From Hofstenia miamia (Eukaryota; Xenacoelomorpha; Acoela): 64,000 nucleotides of DNA. The notes below the pieces were generated by a model, which saw only the letters and a program-made list of their open reading frames with translations, did no database searches and was not told where the DNA came from. The stretch lies in assembly GCA_004352715.1 (NCBI GenBank), contig SCFE01000088.1:1445342-1509341 (forward strand). The letters are read 5' to 3'. Numbering within the stretch: position 1 is the stretch's first letter; each line of letters opens with the position of its first letter. The position numbers were made by a program, and so were the translations under genes. Below, piece after piece: positions 57,301-64,000 of this stretch.

Positions 57301-59922
57301 TGCCGTCATTAAGTATATAGTTTTTATTGGGTAGTGTTTGCGTGATTGTGAATGGCCCTGACCATTGTGTTTTAAGTTTTTTCACTTGATTCACGTCCTG
57401 TGTTCTCATTAGTGTGTATGCGTAATCCTTATCCCCTACCATGTGTGGTTTGCCATATATCTTCTTGTTGAAATTTCTTTCTTGTCTTATCACAGACTTT
57501 TTCGTGTTGTGACACATTGCCTCATGAATTCTAGTTATCTGATCTTTAATTTTCCTTATGTAATCATTGTCTGGTTTTTCGGAGTATGTATGGTATTGCA
57601 TTGATATCAGCGTTGCCGCCTCTCTGCCATACATGGCCTTATACGGAGTCATTCCCATTGTTGAGTGCACTGAAGTATTGTAGAAATATTCTACTATTTC
57701 CACTACTTCTCTCCAGTCTCTACCTCCGATTCTTGAAGTTAATACTCGTATCAATTTAATCATAGTTTTATTTAATCTTTCCACTGCACCATTTGCCTGT
57801 GGGTGATATGCCGTTGTTTTTTGGTTAATATTTCCATCAGTTTCGTCATTTCTTCAAACAGTTTACTTTCAAACTGTACTCCTCTATCTGATATTATTGT
57901 TTGCATTGGTCCGAACTTTAAAATCCATTCTTTCATAATCTTGTCTGCTACTATTTTTGCTGTTGTTGAGTCTAGTGGTATCATATGAGCATATTTCGTG
58001 AAATTGTCAACTAAGACCAATATATACTGATACCCCTCATCATCCTGAGATAATTTCTCTAGATCTACATGCACAATTTCGTTGGGTGCTGTCACAATTA
58101 TTTTTTCAAGTGGTGCAGTTTGTATTGGAAAATGACTCTTATTGTTTATAAGACATGTATTACATTTGTTAATGACGTCTTCGACTGTTTTTCTAATACT
58201 TGTCGTTATAAACCGAGCATTAAAGGTATTTTCTGTCTGTATTATCCCCAAGTGCCCGTTTTCATGCACCTTTCTAACTAATTCTCTTTTGTAATATTCA
58301 GGAATCACTATTCTCAACGTCTTTCCCTCTATATACAAAAGTCCATTTCTATTTAATTTCCATTTGTATCTTTGAAAATAGCTCTTGGCTTCCTTTCCTA
58401 GCATCCAATTGTTATCATGCATTTTTTCTCGTATATCTCTGAGAATCATATCAGTTTTCTGTTTTTCGATTATGTCTTTTTTGGTTATTTCCTCCTTAAT
58501 TGTTATTGGCATAATTGTATTTCCCTTCTTATCTGCATTAATATCGGGTAACTCAGCATACTCATTATGCGACATAAATTGAAATTGTTTCTTTTCACCA
58601 TCCACTTTTTCCAAATCTCTCTGGTATTCTGGCAACACTGTCCAAAAATCTGCATTTTTATGCAATGTTCCTTTCCGATGCTCTATGTTGAATTTAAACT
58701 CATTCAAGTATTCTATCCATCTTGATATAATTGACGATTTATCACCCGAAAACTTTTTGAGCCATGCTAGTCCACTATTATCTGTTCTTACTCTAAATGT
58801 CTGACCTGTTAAAAAGTAACGAAATTTCTTTATACTTTCAACTAACGCCAACATTTCCAATTTTGTTGAGCCATAGTTTTCTTTGCTTTGTTTCAATTTA
58901 CGACTAAAAAACTGTATAGGCACCTCTTTGCCATCCTTTATTTGACCTAGACATGCTCCTATTGCGACATTACTCGCATCACAATCGAGGATAAATTCTT
59001 TGTCGTAATCGGGTGTATTCAATGATGGCATCCTACTTAACTCATCTTTTATGTTGTCTAGTTGTTCCTGTTCTCTCCATGTCCACTCAAAGGTTTTGTT
59101 CTTTTTAAGTAATTCTGTCATTTTACTGGTTTTATGAGCCACATTGGATATGAATGAACCATAGTAATTAATGAAACCCATAATTCGCTGTAAATCCTTT
59201 TTTGTTTTCAGACTGCTAATATTTTGTATCATTTCTTTCGCATTATTTTTCATTCTTATTTCGCCTTTTTGAATTTGTCTCCCCAAGAATACTACTTGTT
59301 CTTTTAGAATTTCACATTTCTTTCCATTAACACATAACCCTGAATTATACAAGATTTTTAATGTTCTGTCCAGTTTATCAAAGTGTTCTTCAATTGTATC
59401 ACTTGCTATTAATATGTTGTCTATATACGCACTTATCCCTTTTTCGATTTTCTTATTATTCTGTTTCAGAACTTTCGTTACGTATCTTTGAAACGTAGCT
59501 GGGGCGTTACATAATCCAAAAGCCATATACATCCATTTGAATAGTCCATATGGCGTTATAAATGCTGTTTTTTCAATATCCATAGGCTCCATTGGCACCT
59601 GCCAGTACGATTTACACAAATCTATACAGGTGTAATATTTATTCTTACTAGCTTCATATATGATGTCCTCTATCCTCGGGAGTGGATAGGCATCTTTCTT
59701 AGTAATATCATTGAGTTTCTGGAAATCTATACAGAGTCTATATTTATCCCCTTACTTTACAAAGACAGTTGGCGCAGCATATGGACTCTTGCTTGGCCTT
59801 ATTATTTTGTTATCTATCAATTCATTTAAGATGGTGTTATAGTGTTCTTTCAAGTGTTCAGGGACTCTCCTGCATGGCAGTCTTATCGGCTCCTCTGTCA
59901 TTGTTATTATATTATGCGTCAT
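57263..59922 (-). pseudogene. Element A Pol: reverse transcriptase, RNase H, integrase
   Basis: ATG at 59922 overlaps the protease stop by 11 nt in another frame. RT: 'SPYAAPTVFVK' then a TAA (59752), 'YRLCIDFQKLND', 'AFGLCNAPATFQR', and the active-site box reads YIDN (about 59416-59427), not YxDD. RNase H: 'FILDCDASNVAIGACLGQ', 'KLEMLALVESI', 'RTDNSGLAW', and the end 'HKNADFWTVLP'. Integrase: H-x3-H with C-x2-C ('CNTC'), catalytic 'VHVDLEKL', 'IISDRGVQFES', and after a one-base shift at an A-run (about 57815) 'TTAYHPQANGAVERLNKTM' with the final Glu; the C-terminus is near 57263. Typical Ty3/gypsy order (RT-RH-IN). The stop, the frameshift and the active-site Asn make it inactive as assembled. 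Confidence 0.9.
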
Positions 59923-60720
59923 TTTTCAGTATATCTATCAGTTTTCTTCTTTCCTCTTTGCTCAAGTGCCGATATTCTTCCTCTTTTATTTCCGGTATTT
60001 GATATTCCATTTCTTCTTCTATTATATTAATTGCTTTGTTTACCATCATTTTTTTAGTCTTCACTTTCTTCCCTTTTAGTTTTAAGGTATCCTTTTTTAT
60101 ATTAATCACGTGATTTGTTGCATTTAACATTGGTATGGTTCCTATCCCTTCCTTTAATACACACAAGCTTGATGGAATCGATAACTTTTTCGTATTGATC
60201 CCTTTTTGATCATAGATCATTACTTCAGCCATTATGTGTTTCTCGGTTTCTATTTGACACATTTTCCAATTATTCGGTAGAATTTTTATGTCCTCCTTTA
60301 ATTGAAATTGTATTATTTCTGTGTCTTGCTCCTCCTCGCAGGTTGTCACCACTTCTTCCTGCACTGATATGGTCTTGTTGGTATAATCAATAATGCATTT
60401 GTTATTCATTAAAAAATTGTTCCCCAATATGACTTCATAGGGTAGTGAATTTTTCTCTGTGTCAATGACAGTAAATGTTTGTGAAAATGTAGTGTTAGCA
60501 ATCCTCATTGGTACCTCCATCAATTTACCTTTAATATCAATGTAATCTCCCAATGCATTTAGTAATCTGCTTTTTTCTCTTTTCAATTTTCTGTTGTCGA
60601 ATCCTATTTTCACCACACATTCGTCAGTAATGATTGATATTACTGCTCCTGTATCTATGTTTGCCTTGACCATCACCCCATTCATTACAACTGTAATTGT
60701 ATTTGTCTTGATTAGGTCTG
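59912..60720 (-). CDS. Element A protease (retropepsin)
   Basis: A 257-codon open minus-strand frame. Near its start lies 'ANIDTGAVISIITDE' (catalytic DTG) and further on 'YEVILGNNFLMNN' (the I-L-G motif that packs against the active site). The C-terminal 120 residues are Lys/Glu-rich and end 'EERRKLIDILKNDA'. It lies in the expected place between gag and RT and is well matched by the partial copy in element B. The short out-of-frame overlap with RT (59912-59922) suggests frameshifting or re-initiation for Pol synthesis. Confidence 0.8.
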
Positions 60721-60765
60721 TTACAATTAGAATGGGTGCACGGTTTACCAGAGACAGCGCTCCCT

Positions 60766-62470
60766 CTAGTTTAAAGTCTCATTTTCCGTCTCTTCTATTT
60801 GTTCGGATTCATCATCATCATCTAATAGATCTTCCTTGTTGAAGTATCCCTCTTCTTTTTGATAAAGTTAATCTGCCTTTTACAATATTTTTTCATATGG
60901 CCTTTTTTCCCACACGTCTAACATTTTAAGTCTTACCTATTTATCCATTTTACTGTTCCATCTTTTAATTTTATCTTTATGATTTCGTCTTTCGATTTTC
61001 CATTTTCATCTTTTCTTATTTTGTTAATTCCACTCACCATTACCGGTATTACTTTCATTATCTCTGAATTTTTATTGATTCGGGCATTATTTTCCATCAT
61101 GACCTGTATCCCCAAACCTTTCCTTATCATTCTTTCTAATGAATCATCAGCATGACATTTGATTTTGAACTGTTGTTGAATTGGTTCTGGTAATCCTTTA
61201 CATATATGAGAAAATAAGTCATATTTGGAATATGTGCTTTCTCTAGAACTCAATTTCAATAGCCTCTCCACTTGCGACATATTATTACGCAAATCTTCTC
61301 TTTTATTCATTTTCAAGCTATTTAATAACATCTGATACTGACTTTTGAAACTTTCGTCATCATAATACCACTGATACTCTCTGATTAATTTTTTGTAATC
61401 TGTTTTAGTTTCCAGATCCAATACCAAATAATGCTGGTACGCTGCTCCTCCTAAGTATAGAGGAAATCTTGCTGCTGCTTGCTTCTGTATCACTTTCCTT
61501 TCTTTCATACTCATTTCAAACATTTGAATCCATTCTTTAAATGTAGGAGAGTAACTATCTACTCTCCCCGTAAATTTCGGTAGTATTGCTTTGCATGCTG
61601 GCGTATCATTGTCTTCCTCCTCTGACAATATCGTCTCTTCATAGATTGGTTTTATTTTGGTTGTGTTTTTGCATTTTTCCTTAACCTGCTTTGTTATATT
61701 CACAACTAATTTTTCTACAAATTCGTCTTCTGTTTGACAGTCTTTGTATATTTCAGCTTGCACCTCCTTCATTGGTATGCTTCCAATTGATTTCTCTGGT
61801 TCCTGTATTACTGTATTTTTTATTACTTTAACACTCTCTTTTTCTTCTTCCATTGTCTCCTCATTTGTCAATGACGTTAGTCGGATCTTATCTTTCAAAT
61901 CATCTATTTCAAGTTGTTTCAATATGTTATCTTCTCTTAAGTTAACATTTTCCTCATGCATTTGAGTCATCATTTGTTGCAAGTTCTCACTTTGAATTTT
62001 TATTTCTTTATTTGTTTCTACCAATTTTTCAATCTGTTTTTGAAAAACATTCCTTTGTTTGGTTAACCTTAGACTAGTGTCTTGTGTCATTTCTTCAATG
62101 CGTTTATCTTTTTCAGCATTCACCAACTCTATTTCAAACATTCTTTGAGTTAATTCTTCTATTTTTAACATCAACTCTCATCTTTCATTGTTGTTGTTCT
62201 CTATTATCTTCTTCAATTCAGTTATTGAAAATTCTGCACTTTCTTTCTCCAGTTGCAAAATTATTTCTATTGGGGAATTCTGACTTTCTGGGGATGTATT
62301 AACATTCACTAGGGTTATTTGATTTTGGGGTGTTCATTGTGTTTTGGGTTTAGTCCTCTGCTTCTTCAGTGAATTTACCATTTCCATTATTACTGGAGGC
62401 AATTGTTTAATGATTTCCTTTACCAGTTTTGTTGTACTTAGGGTTACTGTTGCTTGTCATCTCTTTACTT
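60766..62470 (-). pseudogene. Element A gag
   Basis: The 413-codon open part (60933-62174) has an N-terminal coiled coil (heptad Leu/Ile with Glu/Lys, residues 1-120) and a capsid-like region with 'LPKFTGRVDSYSPTF' and 'YSKYDLFSHICKGLP'. It ends in a TAA (60933) and then a TAG inside the CCHC knuckle (60918, C-*-T-C-GKKGHMKKYC). An acidic tail follows in a shifted frame, ending at 60766. The frame stays open upstream of 62174 except for TGA at 62178 and 62334, so the true N-terminus lies about 100 codons further up. Related over its length to gag of element B. Confidence 0.8.
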
Positions 62471-62627
62471 GTATTACTTACTTTCCACTGAATGAGAAGA
62501 AATGACTATCTTGACTCGCTCATCAGTAATACTTCTTGTTCATAATATTTCATACTCTTTAATTAACTATTTACACCAATTGTTTTTCCACTGTACAGTT
62601 CTCTCCTTCATGCACACTCTTCAAGTG

Positions 62628-62643
62628 CCTGTCATGGTCGCCA
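62628..62643 (-). promoter_or_regulatory. Primer binding site, tRNA-Arg type (element A)
   Basis: The plus strand shows CCTGTCATGGTCGCCA, which reads directly as a tRNA 3' end with CCA; it abuts the LTR (TGTAGAATC) at 62644. One base differs from arthropod tRNA-Arg(UCG) as I remember it. Confidence 0.7.
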
Positions 62644-63448
62644 TGTAGAATCATGCCAATCCACCATTAGTATATAATTTATAGAAAACCTATTACTTTT
62701 CTTAGTTAACACATTAAGCAGATTTGACATTCTTCTGTTTCTCTCCTTCACAATAAGTGTTTGGTTTATTAACTTAACTTAAGATGCATTAGCTTTTCTA
62801 ACTGCATAACTAACTCCAACTTATTTAGATAAAGCAGAGAAAATGGAAGACAGGAACGACACTCAAAGATTGCATTGCATTTCCAGAAACACTTTGATCA
62901 GCTGCATCTACAAATGGAGCTGCCTTTTCAAAGTAGAAACCATCAAAGGAATTGGTATGTGAATAGTGAACTCAGTGTGATGGGGTTTGCAACTACTCAA
63001 GAATTTAGTGCATTGATTGTTTTTGTTATTATGAATTTGTATAAGGAACGGATTATTGCAACTGGGATGCTTAAGTAGCTTATTATTGAGCCTTACATGT
63101 AATAATCCTACATATATAGAAATACATAACTGCCTTGGATACATGTAAACAATCAATGCCGCCTGCAGAAATATATAGACATGAGTTGGCCAAAGATCTA
63201 CCATAAGAAACAATGAGCAACTTGTTGTGACTATTAAATAATCTATATGTAATAGAATATAAAGATATGACTTCAAAAACAATCTAACTGTAAGTAATAG
63301 TAAATCACTGATCGTAAGATAACATAATAATAACTGACTGAAGTTCATCAATAGGGAAGTTAACATGTAAAGCATAATAGTTGCAATCATAATAACAGGC
63401 AAGCAATGACAATTAGGAAAGCTATAATGGTAAAAAACTCCTATACCT
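62644..63448 (-). mobile_element. 5' LTR of element A (runs into gap)
   Basis: Starts on the plus strand with TGTAGAATC and contains the LTR-A blocks 'cttacatgtaat', 'aatacataac' and 'tacatgtaaacaatcaatgc', equivalent to 40010-40075 in the solo LTR. The other terminus is inside the N run 63449-64000. Open frames within it are not genes. Confidence 0.75.
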
Positions 63449-64000
63449 NNNNNNNNNNNNNNNNNNNNNNNNNNNNNNNNNNNNNNNNNNNNNNNNNNNN
63501 NNNNNNNNNNNNNNNNNNNNNNNNNNNNNNNNNNNNNNNNNNNNNNNNNNNNNNNNNNNNNNNNNNNNNNNNNNNNNNNNNNNNNNNNNNNNNNNNNNNN
63601 NNNNNNNNNNNNNNNNNNNNNNNNNNNNNNNNNNNNNNNNNNNNNNNNNNNNNNNNNNNNNNNNNNNNNNNNNNNNNNNNNNNNNNNNNNNNNNNNNNNN
63701 NNNNNNNNNNNNNNNNNNNNNNNNNNNNNNNNNNNNNNNNNNNNNNNNNNNNNNNNNNNNNNNNNNNNNNNNNNNNNNNNNNNNNNNNNNNNNNNNNNNN
63801 NNNNNNNNNNNNNNNNNNNNNNNNNNNNNNNNNNNNNNNNNNNNNNNNNNNNNNNNNNNNNNNNNNNNNNNNNNNNNNNNNNNNNNNNNNNNNNNNNNNN
63901 NNNNNNNNNNNNNNNNNNNNNNNNNNNNNNNNNNNNNNNNNNNNNNNNNNNNNNNNNNNNNNNNNNNNNNNNNNNNNNNNNNNNNNNNNNNNNNNNNNNN

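Noticed and set aside
49162-62336. UGA read as Trp or another amino acid (recoding)
   Set aside because: Where elements A and B align, TGA stands opposite Arg, Gln or Gly, never Trp, and TAA/TAG stops and frameshifts also occur. The LDLRa exons use a standard code. Decay explains it better.

Overview
This window is AT-rich nuclear DNA from an invertebrate-type metazoan. It has spliced exons with GT-AG borders, an LDL-receptor class A (LDLRa) secreted-protein gene, several LINE families, Tc1/mariner, P-element-like, piggyBac-like, hAT-like and PIF/Harbinger-like DNA elements, and Ty3/gypsy LTR retroelements. (TA)n microsatellites are dense and several assembly gaps break the sequence. I cannot name the species. 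No rRNA, tRNA or CRISPR array was seen.

Region by region. 1-1374: two nested LTRs. 1.56-3.06 kb: a decayed LINE on the minus strand. 3.46-3.84 kb: a relic of a P-element-like transposase C-terminus. 4.4-11.34 kb: left arm of a large inverted duplication. It holds LDLRa exon 3, a LINE copy, and a 1.97-kb TIR element present only in this arm. 12.48-13.90 kb: LDLRa exons 2 and 1 (minus strand). 15.6-16.9 kb: a Tc1-like pseudogene. 17.3-23.1 kb: gene-poor DNA with a dispersed and tandem repeat of about 330 bp. 23.7-25.7 kb: a 0.66-kb segment present twice, each copy carrying a palindromic MITE. 27.9 kb: a piggyBac-like transposase scrap. 31.5-32.96 kb: another LINE (ORF1 plus endonuclease). 33.3-36.2 kb: an exon-split P-element/THAP-like transposase, interrupted by a solo-LTR-like insert. 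36.4-45.48 kb: right arm of the inverted duplication, with private insertions (a solo LTR and a TTAA-type MITE). 45.5-51.7 kb: gypsy element 'B' (plus strand, LTR + gag + protease only) beside an oppositely oriented LTR. 51.9-53.1 kb: an 84-bp tandem array running into a gap. 53.1-63.4 kb: gypsy element 'A' (minus strand), nearly full length: 5' LTR, tRNA-Arg-type primer binding site, gag, protease, RT, RNase H, integrase, a long extra region of about 3.4 kb, polypurine tract and 3' LTR.

The only host gene I can support is the LDLRa gene. Its three exons have matching splice phases (2, 2, 0), and exon 3 was duplicated in inverted orientation 33 kb away. Almost everything else is mobile DNA. 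The most unusual item is the long coding region between integrase and the 3' LTR of element A. It does not look like an envelope protein. It starts with an acidic tail, then about seven copies of a short QLKG-centred repeat, then a domain I do not recognise, and ends in a stretch with weak SGNH/PC-esterase-like signatures. Elements A and B are both decayed (nonsense codons, frameshifts, and YIDN instead of YxDD in RT), and the nonsense codons are strongly biased to TGA.

Assembly caution: both isolated single Ns (23720, 32097) and the gap at 4710-4892 sit next to duplicated sequence that is best explained as contig-join artefacts.
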